Shown here: one piece after another, positions 34,391 through 42,932 of the stretch
Numbering within the stretch: position 1 is the stretch's first letter
Layout of the letters: every line of letters starts with the position of its first letter
Source: Foliamicus sp963666765
GTDB taxonomy: Bacteria; Pseudomonadota; Gammaproteobacteria; Steroidobacterales; Foliamicaceae
Reading direction: 5' to 3'
Assembly (NCBI GenBank): GCA_963666765.1
Contig: OY762933.1
Location: forward strand, 2,232,001-2,296,000
Length of the DNA: 64,000 nucleotides
The notes under the pieces: model-generated
Databases searched by the model: none
Told to the model about the DNA's origin: nothing
What the model saw: the letters and a program-made list of their open reading frames with translations, nothing else
Made by a program: the position numbers and the translations under genes

Positions 34391-35497
34391 TCAGGGCTCG
34401 TAGCGGCGAACCTTCATACCCTCATGCAAGAACGAAACGCCGGCCGAGACAATGGTCTCCCCCTCTTCAAGGCCCTCGAGCACGGGCAGCATTTCACCCA
34501 CGCCTTCGCCCACGGTGATCTGCCGTCTGGCAACCGTCATCGAGTCCGTGCTCACTACCCACACGTACTGCGTTCCGGCTTCGCTGAAAATTGCGCCTAT
34601 GGGCGCCGTTATCCTCTTCTCCGCACCGATGACGCGAAGTATGGAGCGCACGGCGCCGGTCATTCCGGGGAGCACAACCACGCCCCGGGGAGGATCGAAG
34701 GCGATGCGCGCCTCGAAGGTCTGGCCGGTCGGGTCCGCTCGAGCGGACAGCGAGTGCAGTGTGCCGGGAACCTCGATGCCCGGAGCGGCGTCGAGCAACA
34801 CCACCGTGTCAGATGCCTCAAGACGCTCGGAGTTTGCGATCAGCGTGGCCGGCGCCTGCGCGATCGCCTCTGCGGCGCCGTCACTCTGCAGAGTAACCAC
34901 GGATTCCTGCGGCTGCACGTTTTGGAACGCCTCGATGTGCAGCGCCGCGATAATGCCGGCGAACGGTGCGCGCAGCACGCTGTCGTCGAGCCGTTCGTGC
35001 GCCGCCTGCAGGGTCGTCCGGGCCACTTCCAGATCGGTCCGCCGCTGCTCGTAGGCCTCAACGGAAATCGCGCCTTCCGCGACAATACGGTCGGCCCGTT
35101 CAAATTCGCTTCGCGCCGACTCGTACCGGGCCTGGGCGGTGGCCACATCGTTGCGCGCATCCCGCTGATCGAGGCGCGCGATCTCGGCGTTGGCGGCAAT
35201 GGCGTCGCCTTCCCGCACACTGATCGATTCGACCCGACCGGCCGACTGGAAAGCGATCTCGGCTGAAGCGGAAGCTTCGAACACAGCCGGGAGGCTGACC
35301 GTGATGCGGTTGTCTTGCGCGGATACCTCGACGAGTTTTGCAGGTCGAACAGGCGCTTCAACAGGCGCAGCAGGCTCGTCGGAACAACCGCCAAAGGCCA
35401 GCGCAGCCGCAACGGCCAGGCGGATTGCGCCATGCGGCAGGCTGCCGCGGCGAATGTTCACGTCGGCTTCGAAACCGGTCATGTCCACGTGTCGCAA
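34391..35497 (-). CDS. RND efflux periplasmic adaptor (membrane fusion protein)
   Basis: 368-residue adaptor linking the RND permease to an outer-membrane channel. The N-terminus has a hydrophobic stretch and lipobox-like FGGC, so it is probably a lipoprotein. Lipoyl half-motifs flank a coiled-coil hairpin (about 80-160, with DVATAQARYESARSEFERAD); the barrel and membrane-proximal domains follow (VPGTLHSLSARADPTGQTF, VLPGMTGAV). An in-frame ATG at 35482 is an alternative start. It forms a two-gene operon with the downstream permease. Confidence 0.9.
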   Translation of the reverse strand: MRHVDMTGFEADVNIRRGSLPHGAIRLAVAAALAFGGCSDEPAAPVEAPVRPAKLVEVSAQDNRITVSLPAVFEASASAEIAFQSAGRVESISVREGDAIAANAEIARLDQRDARNDVATAQARYESARSEFERADRIVAEGAISVEAYEQRRTDLEVARTTLQAAHERLDDSVLRAPFAGIIAALHIEAFQNVQPQESVVTLQSDGAAEAIAQAPATLIANSERLEASDTVVLLDAAPGIEVPGTLHSLSARADPTGQTFEARIAFDPPRGVVVLPGMTGAVRSILRVIGAEKRITAPIGAIFSEAGTQYVWVVSTDSMTVARRQITVGEGVGEMLPVLEGLEEGETIVSAGVSFLHEGMKVRRYEP

Positions 35498-35620
35498 CCT
35501 GTCTTCTTCAGCGGTAAAGCAAAACGCTCGCGAGGCTGTCCGGGACGAAACCTGCGGAGCCTGCCGTATTTTAGGCGTGTACGGCGCGTCGAATCCAACC
35601 GGGACATTGCGGCGGGATTT

Positions 35621-36124
35621 TCAGCTCCGGACCGCAAGAAAGAGCCGAAACAAGGCCCGGATCTCGTCCAGCGCTTCGGTCAGGGAATGGCCGGCGCGAA
35701 GCAGGTGCAGATGCGCCAGGTTGGCGTGCGCGAAATCGATGCTCCATTGACGCGGCACGACATCGTCCTCCCAACCATGCACCACGAAGGCCGGCGCATC
35801 GACGGTTTTCCCGAGCGCCGGCCATCCGGGAACGGCCAGGGCGGGCGCCATGAGGAACAATCCGGCCGCGGGCTGTTGCTGCGCTGCGGCTACGGCCACG
35901 TAACCGCCCATGCTGCTGCCCACCAGCAGCATCTCCTCGCCTGAATCGCGCATCCGCGCGACCAGTTTGGCGGCCCGTTCCCCAGGATCGGGCATGCCCC
36001 GGTAGTCGATCGAATCCGCTTCAAGACCGGCGTCGCGGGCGTCCTGCGCCAGCGCCGTAATCTTGGTTCCCCAAGGGCCGCTCTCCTGGCCGTGCGAAAA
36101 CAGAACGACGCGCTGCTTGCTCAC
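35621..36124 (-). CDS. Small alpha/beta-fold hydrolase
   Basis: 167-residue compact alpha/beta hydrolase. It has the nucleophile elbow GSSMGG, acid in HGWEDDVVP and catalytic His in LRAGHSL. Such short members are esterases or thioesterases; the substrate is unknown. The start chosen is GTG 36124 (SKQRVVLFSHGQESG follows). A longer frame to ATG 36154 reads through a repeat and is not credible. The start lies in one copy of a 19-bp direct repeat whose other copy covers the stop of the upstream hydrolase gene, suggesting the two genes once overlapped. Confidence 0.82.
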   Translation of the reverse strand: MSKQRVVLFSHGQESGPWGTKITALAQDARDAGLEADSIDYRGMPDPGERAAKLVARMRDSGEEMLLVGSSMGGYVAVAAAQQQPAAGLFLMAPALAVPGWPALGKTVDAPAFVVHGWEDDVVPRQWSIDFAHANLAHLHLLRAGHSLTEALDEIRALFRLFLAVRS

Positions 36125-36218
36125 CCGCACTCCCCTGCCCGGGAGAGAGGGCACTGCCCTCTCGGCGTCTCGCCCTCACTGGCCGCGGCCTGCATTCCCG
36201 CTTGCTCACCCGCACTCC
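36115..36218. repeat. 19-bp direct repeat flanking a palindromic insertion
   Basis: GCTTGCTCACCCGCACTCC occurs at 36115-36133 and 36200-36218. Between them lie 66 bp with the hairpin GAGAGGGCA/TGCCCTCTC (36145-36153 with 36155-36163) and the 10-bp palindrome GGCCGCGGCC (36181-36190). The distal copy spans the stop of one hydrolase gene and the proximal copy spans the start of the next. If the 85-bp unit is removed, the stop and start overlap as GTGA. This looks like a REP-like insertion with duplication of the gene junction. Confidence 0.75.
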
Positions 36219-37030
36219 GCCGGCGTTTCGGGCAAGCGGTCCTGATCGAAGAACTCCCGCAGCATGGCGCCGGCAATGGACGGGTATGCATCCAGGAATC
36301 CGTGTCCCCAGCCGGGCAGGTTCACCATTCCGCCGTTTCGGATCAGTTTCGGCGCGCGGGCACTCTGGTCCCAAAGGTCGTCCTCCGGGTTCAGGACCAG
36401 CAGCGGGACCTTGAGGGCCGGCATCCTCTTCCACAGGGGATAGTTGAACGCGGCCCGGTGGCCCCACCAGTACTTGTCGCCGCCGCGCAGGGATTCAGTG
36501 AAGATGGCCGCCGCCTTTTCCAGGGAATGGTGATGCCTATGCCATCCGATAAAGCCTGTCCAGCGTCTGACCAGGTGCGAACCGTCTTCGGCGATAGGCT
36601 TGGGGGCATACAGGCTTCGAAACTCCTTGAGCTCCTCGTCGGTGAACAGCGGGGCCGAGATCATGACCACATGACGCACCTGGTCGGACCTCCGCAGTCC
36701 CAGTTCCACGGCCGTCTTCGAGCCCGTGTGGTAACCCACCAGGTCAATCTGCTCCAGCCCGAGCTGGTCCGCGACCGCCTCCATTGCGTCGGCGTAGTCC
36801 TCGATTTCCGGCGGTTGTGAGGGAGCGTCGGAGGCGCCGAAGCCGGGCGTGTCGGGCGCAACGGCAATTCGGTCGCGCCCCAGTTCCTCCAGCAGGCTCT
36901 CGAACACCAGGCCGGAATTGGGGCTCATGTGAAAGCACATCACCGGGCGGTCGGAGGCGCCCGATTCGGGTTGGGACACGCGCAGATGTATCTGCCCGTG
37001 CGGTCCATCGACATAAATTCTGCGGATCAT
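36206..37030 (-). CDS. Alpha/beta-fold hydrolase with His at the nucleophile position
   Basis: 274-residue protein of the epoxide hydrolase/haloalkane dehalogenase-like alpha/beta fold. The start is ATG 37030 after GAGAGGTGAG. Fold markers are present: oxyanion region CFHMSPNSG, PDTPGFGASD, acid in LNPEDDLWD and His in PGWGHGFLD. The nucleophile elbow reads LVGYHTGS, so the residue at the usual Ser/Asp/Cys position is His101. Either the subgroup uses an unusual mechanism or it is a non-hydrolytic member. It is upstream of, and probably cotranscribed with, the small hydrolase gene. Confidence 0.82.
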   Translation of the reverse strand: MIRRIYVDGPHGQIHLRVSQPESGASDRPVMCFHMSPNSGLVFESLLEELGRDRIAVAPDTPGFGASDAPSQPPEIEDYADAMEAVADQLGLEQIDLVGYHTGSKTAVELGLRRSDQVRHVVMISAPLFTDEELKEFRSLYAPKPIAEDGSHLVRRWTGFIGWHRHHHSLEKAAAIFTESLRGGDKYWWGHRAAFNYPLWKRMPALKVPLLVLNPEDDLWDQSARAPKLIRNGGMVNLPGWGHGFLDAYPSIAGAMLREFFDQDRLPETPAECG

Positions 37031-37125
37031 CTCACCTCTCCATCGTTCGCCGGGTTGCCGCGCGAGCACTCAGCCCCGCTTGATCGAAACTTATTGCCTG
37101 CTCAGGTGGCGCGGACAGCGCCGTA

Positions 37126-38094
37126 CTAACGGGAATCCATCGGCGCATCGCCGTCGACGACGCGCCGCGCCGGGCCGGCAATCAGCGCGTCGGGGCCGAT
37201 AACGACCTCCCGGCTCTTGTCGGGATAGGGCAACTTCAACAGGAAGTGCTGCAGGGCGGCCACGCGCGCGCGCTTCTTGTCGTCCGATTTGATCACGGTC
37301 CAGGGCGCATCGGCGGTGTCCGTATAGAAGAACATCGCCTCCTTGGCCTCCGTGTAGTCCTCCCACTTGTCCAGCGATGCAAGGTCTATCGGCGAGATCT
37401 TCCACTGTTTCAGGGGATCGGTCCGGCGGCTGTCGAACCGGTGCGCCTGCTCGTCCTGGGAGACCGAAAAGTAGTACTTGAACAAGTGAATGCCGCTGTT
37501 CACCAGCATGCGCTCCAGGTTCGGGCACTGGCGCATGAACTCCAGGTATTCGGCCCGGGTGCAGAAGCCCATCACACGCTCCACGCCGGCGCGGTTGTAC
37601 CAGGAACGGTCGAACAGCACGATTTCTCCCTCCGCAGGAAGATGTGCGATGTAGCGCTGGAAGTACCACTGGCCGCGTTCCCGGTCGTTGGGTTTCTCCA
37701 GGGCCACGACACGCGCGCCTCGCGGATTCAGGTGCTCCATGAAGCGCTTGATGGTTCCGCCCTTGCCGGCCGCGTCGCGCCCCTCGAACAGGAGCAGCAC
37801 CTTTGCGCCGGATTCCTTTATCCAGCGCTGGGCCTTCAGCAGTTCAACCTGAAGCGAAGCCTTGTGCCGCTCATATTCCTTGCGCCGCATCTTGTCGGTG
37901 TAGGGATAGACGCCTTCCTGAAACACGCGCTTGATGGCGTCGGCGGAGTGCCGTGTTCCTGGAAGGCCGAGGTTCCCCTGCGCCACGGGCACATCGTCCG
38001 AGGTGGCATCGCGCCGCTCGGGCTGCGGCTTTGCGCTTGCCTTGCGGGCCGCCTGATCGCGGCCGTTGCCCTTTACGCCGACCTCCCGGCTCAT
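37126..38094 (-). CDS. ppk2: Polyphosphate kinase 2
   Basis: 322-residue PPK2-family enzyme that moves phosphate between polyphosphate and nucleotides. The N-terminal 65 residues are variable and charged. The core has Walker A LLFEGRDAAGKGGTIKRF, lid region PNDRERGQWYFQRY and Walker B VLFDRSWYNRAGVE, followed by FKYYFSVSQDEQAHRF. It is a single-domain type, usually favouring (d)GDP or ADP phosphorylation; the class cannot be fixed by eye. Divergent from the exported amidohydrolase gene. Confidence 0.93.
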   Translation of the reverse strand: MSREVGVKGNGRDQAARKASAKPQPERRDATSDDVPVAQGNLGLPGTRHSADAIKRVFQEGVYPYTDKMRRKEYERHKASLQVELLKAQRWIKESGAKVLLLFEGRDAAGKGGTIKRFMEHLNPRGARVVALEKPNDRERGQWYFQRYIAHLPAEGEIVLFDRSWYNRAGVERVMGFCTRAEYLEFMRQCPNLERMLVNSGIHLFKYYFSVSQDEQAHRFDSRRTDPLKQWKISPIDLASLDKWEDYTEAKEAMFFYTDTADAPWTVIKSDDKKRARVAALQHFLLKLPYPDKSREVVIGPDALIAGPARRVVDGDAPMDSR

Positions 38095-38245
38095 GACCTA
38101 CCTCTGTCGAGAATGGTCGCTCAATTATAGAAGACCGGGCATCCCAGACCCGCATATGCGCACTGTAATCCGCAAAGAGAGTGGATTCCTGGGATACGAT
38201 TCGGCCTCGGGCGAAATAAGGCGTGAGGCAAGAGCATTGAACTGG

Positions 38246-39343
38246 ATGACCAAGAGGCACTTCGTGGTGATTGCGGGCACGGCGCTGTTTGCAGTACATG
38301 CCTGGGCCCAGCCGAGCCTGGAGGATTTCCGATCGGCGGAAGCTCCCTGCTTTGACCGCGGCCGCACTCCCCAGACCGCGGTGGTCGATACCCACGTGCA
38401 TTTCCGGCCTTTCGGCGGGCCGGCAATTTCCTTTGAGGAGATGGTGGCGTTTCTGGAACGATCGGGGGTTCGGTTCGCCAACGTATATGGCATAGGACAA
38501 ATGCTGCCGGTGGGATCGCCGTGCACCTACTACCTCGATTGTCCGGGCGTTCCGGTCTTGCCGACGCTCAAGAACGATTTCGTGAACGCGGCGAACCTTG
38601 CCTCAAACCGGCCTAAGAACGTGCACTTGACGCTGGCCATGACCTTTCCCGATCTTGCGCGTCCTGAAACGGTGCTCGCCGGCATGGAGTTGCTCGACCG
38701 GGAGTTTCCCGGCGTATTCCTCTGGATGGGGGAGGTCAACCTGGTCAAGCAGGCGCTCTTCCCAAACGGGCATCGGCCGGTGCCGCTGGACGCCATCGCC
38801 GCTTGGAAGCCGTTCATGAAGACTCTGCGGGAGCGGAATATTCCGATTGCGATTCACTCGGATCTCGGCAACGACGGCCAGCCCGTGCAATACCTTCGCT
38901 GGATGGAGGAGGTGCTCAGGCTGTACCCGGACAATCCGGTCGTGTGGATGCACCTCGGACTGTCGCGTGAATTGACCCGGATCGACCCGGCATTGCACAT
39001 CGGAATTCTGCGGCGGCTTCTCGATCGCTATTCCGCGCTGATGGTGGACATTTCCTGGCGCGTCATCCACGACAACGTGTTTTCGAAGCCCGAATTGCGG
39101 GCCGCTTACCTGCCGTTCATGGAAGAGTATTCCGGCCGCATTCTTCCGGGGTCGGATTTCCTGGCTTCTTCGGACAAGAATTTCGACATCTACGCGGAGG
39201 AGCTGCGCCTGACCGGCGATGTGCTGGCGGACCTGAGCGACGAAGCGTTCCGCAATATTGCGCTGGGCGAAAACTATTTCCGCCTCCTCAGGCTCGACTA
39301 CAGGGCGCCGGAAATCTGTCCATCAGGCCCCGGAGCGAAGTGA
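38246..39343 (+). CDS. Exported amidohydrolase-family protein
   Basis: 365-residue TIM-barrel metal-dependent hydrolase. The start ATG 38246 gives a clean Sec signal peptide (TKRHFVVIAGTALFAVHAWA); longer frames have no family sequence. Metal-ligand candidates are VVDTHVHFRPF near the mature N-terminus, IAIHSDLGND, VVWMHLGLS and ILPGSDFLA. Amidohydrolases of this amidohydrolase-2 type hydrolyse or decarboxylate carboxylic acids and lactones; no substrate can be named. Its TGA overlaps the GTG of the YeiH-like exporter gene, a tight two-gene unit. Confidence 0.83.
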   Translation: MTKRHFVVIAGTALFAVHAWAQPSLEDFRSAEAPCFDRGRTPQTAVVDTHVHFRPFGGPAISFEEMVAFLERSGVRFANVYGIGQMLPVGSPCTYYLDCPGVPVLPTLKNDFVNAANLASNRPKNVHLTLAMTFPDLARPETVLAGMELLDREFPGVFLWMGEVNLVKQALFPNGHRPVPLDAIAAWKPFMKTLRERNIPIAIHSDLGNDGQPVQYLRWMEEVLRLYPDNPVVWMHLGLSRELTRIDPALHIGILRRLLDRYSALMVDISWRVIHDNVFSKPELRAAYLPFMEEYSGRILPGSDFLASSDKNFDIYAEELRLTGDVLADLSDEAFRNIALGENYFRLLRLDYRAPEICPSGPGAK

Positions 39344-40452
39344 GCCCGAGCCCGACATCCCGGGCCTGGTGGCTGGGCCTGGCGCTGGCCGTCGGAGTTG
39401 CGGTCCTGGCCGGTTACCTGGCGGACTGGATCGGTGAATCGGCGTTCGGCCTGACCAGGAGCCCGGTGAGCGCGATCATGCTGGCCATCATTCTGGGCAT
39501 GGTCCTGTCCAACTCCATGAACCTGGCCCCGATCGCCGCCGACGGGCTGAAATTCTGTTCCACGACCCTCCTGCGTATCGGCATCATGCTGCTCGGGATA
39601 CGCCTGAGCCTGCTGAGCGCCGGCAAATTCACGCTGGTCGCTCTGCCCTTCGTGGTTCTGGCGATTGCCGCAGGGATGACGGTCGTGGGTTTTCTCGGGC
39701 GGCGTTTGGGACTGTCGCGCCGTTTGGGGGGACTGATCGCCATCGGCACCGGCATCTGCGGCGCCAGCGCCATCGTCGCAACCGCGCCGCTGATTCGCGC
39801 GAAGGAGTCTGAAGTCAGCTATGCGATCGCCTGCATAACGGTATTCGGTGTTGCCGCCATGTTTGTCTACCCGATCCTGGCGCATGCCGCTTTTGCCGGG
39901 CGCCCCGAGATGGCCGGACTATTTCTCGGCACCTCGATCCATGAAACGGCGCAGGTGGCCGGCGCGGGAATGATGTACCAGGCGCAATATGACGCGCCCC
40001 TGGCCCTGGATATCGCAACCGTGACCAAGCTGGTCCGCAACCTGTGCATGATCGCCGTCATCCCGCTGGCCGGAGTACTGTTCGGAACCGAACAGGGCGC
40101 CGGCGCCCGCCGGGGAGTCGGAGATTACCTGAAGATGATTCCCTGGTTCGTGGTCGGCTTCGCCCTGTTTTCCGCTTTGCGAACGATTGGCGACGCGGGT
40201 GACCCGGCTTTCGGGGTGTTCAGCTCCGTCGGCTGGGATGAGACCGTGGCCTTCCTTCGCGGTACGTCCGAGACCTGCCTGTTGATCGCAATGGCGGCGG
40301 TGGGCCTGAACACCAGCTTTGCCGGGATCCGCCGGATCGGGGCCCGCCCGTTTCTGCTGGGCTTGTTCGCGGCCGCCGCAGTGGGCGGCGTGAGCTTCCT
40401 GTTGATCTCGCTTGTTGCCCCGCAACTCCTGAGTCTCGTCGGAGCACACTAG
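39340..40452 (+). CDS. YeiH/UPF0324-family putative exporter
   Basis: 370-residue inner-membrane protein with about ten hydrophobic segments. Family features: ILGMVLSNSMN, LRIGIMLLGIRLSL, GTGICGASAIVATAPLI, and FLGTSIHETAQVAGAG. UPF0324 proteins are annotated as putative sulfate exporters, based on their association with sulfonate-degrading genes. None of those genes are present here, so the substrate is open. The start GTG 39340 overlaps the upstream stop as GTGA, suggesting translational coupling with the amidohydrolase. Confidence 0.88.
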   Translation: MSPSPTSRAWWLGLALAVGVAVLAGYLADWIGESAFGLTRSPVSAIMLAIILGMVLSNSMNLAPIAADGLKFCSTTLLRIGIMLLGIRLSLLSAGKFTLVALPFVVLAIAAGMTVVGFLGRRLGLSRRLGGLIAIGTGICGASAIVATAPLIRAKESEVSYAIACITVFGVAAMFVYPILAHAAFAGRPEMAGLFLGTSIHETAQVAGAGMMYQAQYDAPLALDIATVTKLVRNLCMIAVIPLAGVLFGTEQGAGARRGVGDYLKMIPWFVVGFALFSALRTIGDAGDPAFGVFSSVGWDETVAFLRGTSETCLLIAMAAVGLNTSFAGIRRIGARPFLLGLFAAAAVGGVSFLLISLVAPQLLSLVGAH

Positions 40453-40529
40453 CGAGCGTCAGGTACAAGCGCCGTTGCGGCGGTCCGCTTTGCCGGCTGT
40501 TCGATCGCGCCCCGGCCGGCGCCGGAGAA

Positions 40530-40745
40530 TCAGGCGTTCAAATCCGGAATCTGTTCACTCTCCAGGCGCGTGATCATGTCTTTCAGGCGCAGCTTGCGCT
40601 TTTTCATACGCTTCAGCATGAACTGATCGGCGCTCGCGTGTTTTGACATTTCCGCGATGGCGAGGTCCAGATCCCTGTGCTCGTCCCTGAGTTGCTTGAT
40701 TCTTTCCCGATTGGCAAAAACCTGTGTTTCGACGTTTGAATTCAT
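40530..40745 (-). CDS. DUF465/YdcH-like small protein
   Basis: 71-residue protein with a helical, charged sequence: QLRDEHRDLDLAIAEMSKH then KRMKKRKLRLKDMITRLE. This is the DUF465 (YdcH) pattern, a small helical hairpin or coiled coil of unknown function common in proteobacteria. The start ATG 40745 gives the family length; a longer frame to 40841 has no family sequence. Confidence 0.8.
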   Translation of the reverse strand: MNSNVETQVFANRERIKQLRDEHRDLDLAIAEMSKHASADQFMLKRMKKRKLRLKDMITRLESEQIPDLNA

Positions 40746-40890
40746 CTGGCCTTGAATGCAATGACGCAGGCGCCCCGAATTCCGCTCCCGGATTCCTGCC
40801 CCGCGTACCTTGCATTGTAGCGCGCCCCCGCCCACTTGCAACGTCGCTTCCGAGAGGCGACGGGCCGGCAGGGGTTAAACTCGCTCGGCT

Positions 40891-41943
40891 ATGGCTGAAG
40901 CTCTCGGCAGGCTTGCGCGAAACATGGAATCGTGGCGCGCAATGGCAGCGTGTGTCTTGGTGTTGGCGCTGGCGGTTTTTCCCGCGGACGAGGCCGGCGC
41001 GGATACCCTTTCCGACGTGCTCGACCGGGGCATGTTGCGCTGCGCCGTCATCGAAGCCAGTCCCGGCTTCAGCTCCATCGACGCCAATGGTCGAAGGTAC
41101 GGTTTCGATATCGACAACTGCCGAACGGTCGCGGCTGCGGTTCTGGGCGACGCGGACGCGATCGAGTATGTGCCCATCAATCCCAATACCGCGTTCACGA
41201 CACTGCAATCCGGAGGCGCCGACGTTTTCCCGGGGGGCGCTACCTGGACGTTTCTGCGCGACACCTCGCTGGGACTGGATTACACCGGCGCATACCTTTA
41301 CGCGGGGCAGGGATTCGTTGTGCGTCGAGCGTCCGGCGTGTCAAGCATCTCCGAGCTGGAAGGCGCCACCATCTGCGTAGCCCAGGGAACCACCAACGAG
41401 CAGAACCTGGCGGACTACTTCCGGGCCCGCCGCATGAAGTATTCGATCGTAACCTTCGCTGACGTTGAGCGCGGCCTGAACGCGTACCTTGCGGACCGTT
41501 GCGATGCCTTTACCACCGAAGTGTTCTCCCTGGCGGGGCGCATTGTCGCGCTGAGAAACCCCGACGAGCACCGGATTCTGGGCGAAGTGATTTCCAAGGA
41601 GCCCTTTTCCGGCCTCGTGCGTCAGGGCGACCCGCGCTGGCGCGACATCGTGTTCTGGGCCTTCAACTCCCGCGTAGCCGCGGAGGAATTCGGACTGACC
41701 ATGAGCAACGTCGAGGAAATTCGCACCTCTACCGAAGACGCCGAGATTCGCCGTTTTCTTGGCGTGGAGGGCGGTTTCGGGCAACAGTTGGGACTGAGCG
41801 ACGAATGGGCCTACCAGATCGTCGCCCAGGTCGGAAATTACGGTGAGGTATTCGCCCGGCATTTCGAGCCGTTGGGACTGCAGCGGGGGCTGAACGCGCT
41901 GTGGCGTGATGGCGGTCTCATGATTGCCATGCCCTACCGGTGA
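40891..41943 (+). CDS. aapJ: General L-amino acid ABC transporter, substrate-binding protein
   Basis: 350-residue periplasmic binding protein of the polar amino acid family. The signal peptide is around residues 12-37 (ACVLVLALAVFPADEAGA); ATG 40924 is an alternative start. Binding-domain features: LRCAVIEASPGFSSID, YGFDIDNCRTVAAAVLGD, YTGAYLYAGQGFVVRR, ATICVAQGTTNEQNLADYF. These match the AapJ/BztA type that binds many L-amino acids. The gene leads a three-gene unit with overlapping permease genes. Confidence 0.9.
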   Translation: MAEALGRLARNMESWRAMAACVLVLALAVFPADEAGADTLSDVLDRGMLRCAVIEASPGFSSIDANGRRYGFDIDNCRTVAAAVLGDADAIEYVPINPNTAFTTLQSGGADVFPGGATWTFLRDTSLGLDYTGAYLYAGQGFVVRRASGVSSISELEGATICVAQGTTNEQNLADYFRARRMKYSIVTFADVERGLNAYLADRCDAFTTEVFSLAGRIVALRNPDEHRILGEVISKEPFSGLVRQGDPRWRDIVFWAFNSRVAAEEFGLTMSNVEEIRTSTEDAEIRRFLGVEGGFGQQLGLSDEWAYQIVAQVGNYGEVFARHFEPLGLQRGLNALWRDGGLMIAMPYR

Positions 41944-42932
41944 GCGGGGACACTCTCACTCGCAGGGTGCGCAAGAACTCCGCCTTCTGGCTGCAGTGTC
42001 TGCTGGGTCTGGCGCTGCTGGCGCTGGTCGTGCTCGTGTTCCGCACGACCCAATCCAACCTCGAGCTGCTGGGGGTGCAGTCGGGCTTCGATTTCCTGTG
42101 GAAGAAAGCCGGGTTCTCGATCTCGCAGCACCTGATTCCCTACACGGAGGATTCGCCGATCTGGACCGCGCTGGCCGTCGCGATCCTCAATACCCTGTTG
42201 CTTGCGGTGTTCTGCGTTCTCCTTGCCAGCATTCTGGGCCTGGCCGTCGGTATCGGCAGGCTGTCGCCGAACTGGCTGGTGGCGAGGCTGTCCCTGGCCT
42301 ACCTGGAACTGTTCCGCAACATTCCGGTGCTCCTGCAGATCTTCTTCTGGTATTACGTCGCGCTGCGCGCCTTGCCGTCATTCGAGTCCAGCATCTTCAT
42401 CACCGACTACCTGGTGCTGAACAATCGCGGCCTCTATTTCCCGTTCATCGAGTTCGGCAACGGGTTCTCGATCAGCCCGCCGGTGATGGGCCGTTTCGCG
42501 TATGAAGGCGGGTTCTACCTGATGCCGGAGTTCCTGGCGCTGTGGATCGGCCTTTCCCTTTACAACGGAAGCTATATCTCCGAAATCGTTCGGTCGGGCT
42601 TTCAGTCGGTGGCGCGCGGTCAATGGGAAGCGGGCGCCGCGCTGGGTCTGAAACCCGCTGCAGTCCTGCGCCGCGTGGCTTTCCCGCAGGCCTTGCGGGC
42701 CATCCTTCCGCCGCTGACGACGGTCTACATGAACATGTTCAAGGCGACTTCGCTGGCGGCCGCGATCGCCTATCCGGAAATCGTGTCGGTGTTCGTGGGA
42801 ACGGTCAACAACCTGGCCGGCCGGCCGGTTGAAGTAATGGCCGTAACCCTTGCCTTTTATGCCGGCGTCAGCTTCCTGGTTGCCTGGCTCATGGGCCGCT
42901 GGAACAAGCGGATAACGCTGCGTGGGCAGTGA
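41940..42932 (+). CDS. aapQ: General L-amino acid ABC transporter, permease 1
   Basis: 330-residue inner-membrane permease. The His/Glu/Gln-type inner membrane motif is AYLELFRNIPVLLQI, with the coupling-helix loop EAGAALGLKPAAVLRRVAFPQAL. The first part has a large periplasmic insertion typical of the AapQ/BztB branch. The GTG start overlaps the aapJ stop by 4 bp. It pairs with AapM to form the channel. Confidence 0.93.
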   Translation: MSGDTLTRRVRKNSAFWLQCLLGLALLALVVLVFRTTQSNLELLGVQSGFDFLWKKAGFSISQHLIPYTEDSPIWTALAVAILNTLLLAVFCVLLASILGLAVGIGRLSPNWLVARLSLAYLELFRNIPVLLQIFFWYYVALRALPSFESSIFITDYLVLNNRGLYFPFIEFGNGFSISPPVMGRFAYEGGFYLMPEFLALWIGLSLYNGSYISEIVRSGFQSVARGQWEAGAALGLKPAAVLRRVAFPQALRAILPPLTTVYMNMFKATSLAAAIAYPEIVSVFVGTVNNLAGRPVEVMAVTLAFYAGVSFLVAWLMGRWNKRITLRGQ

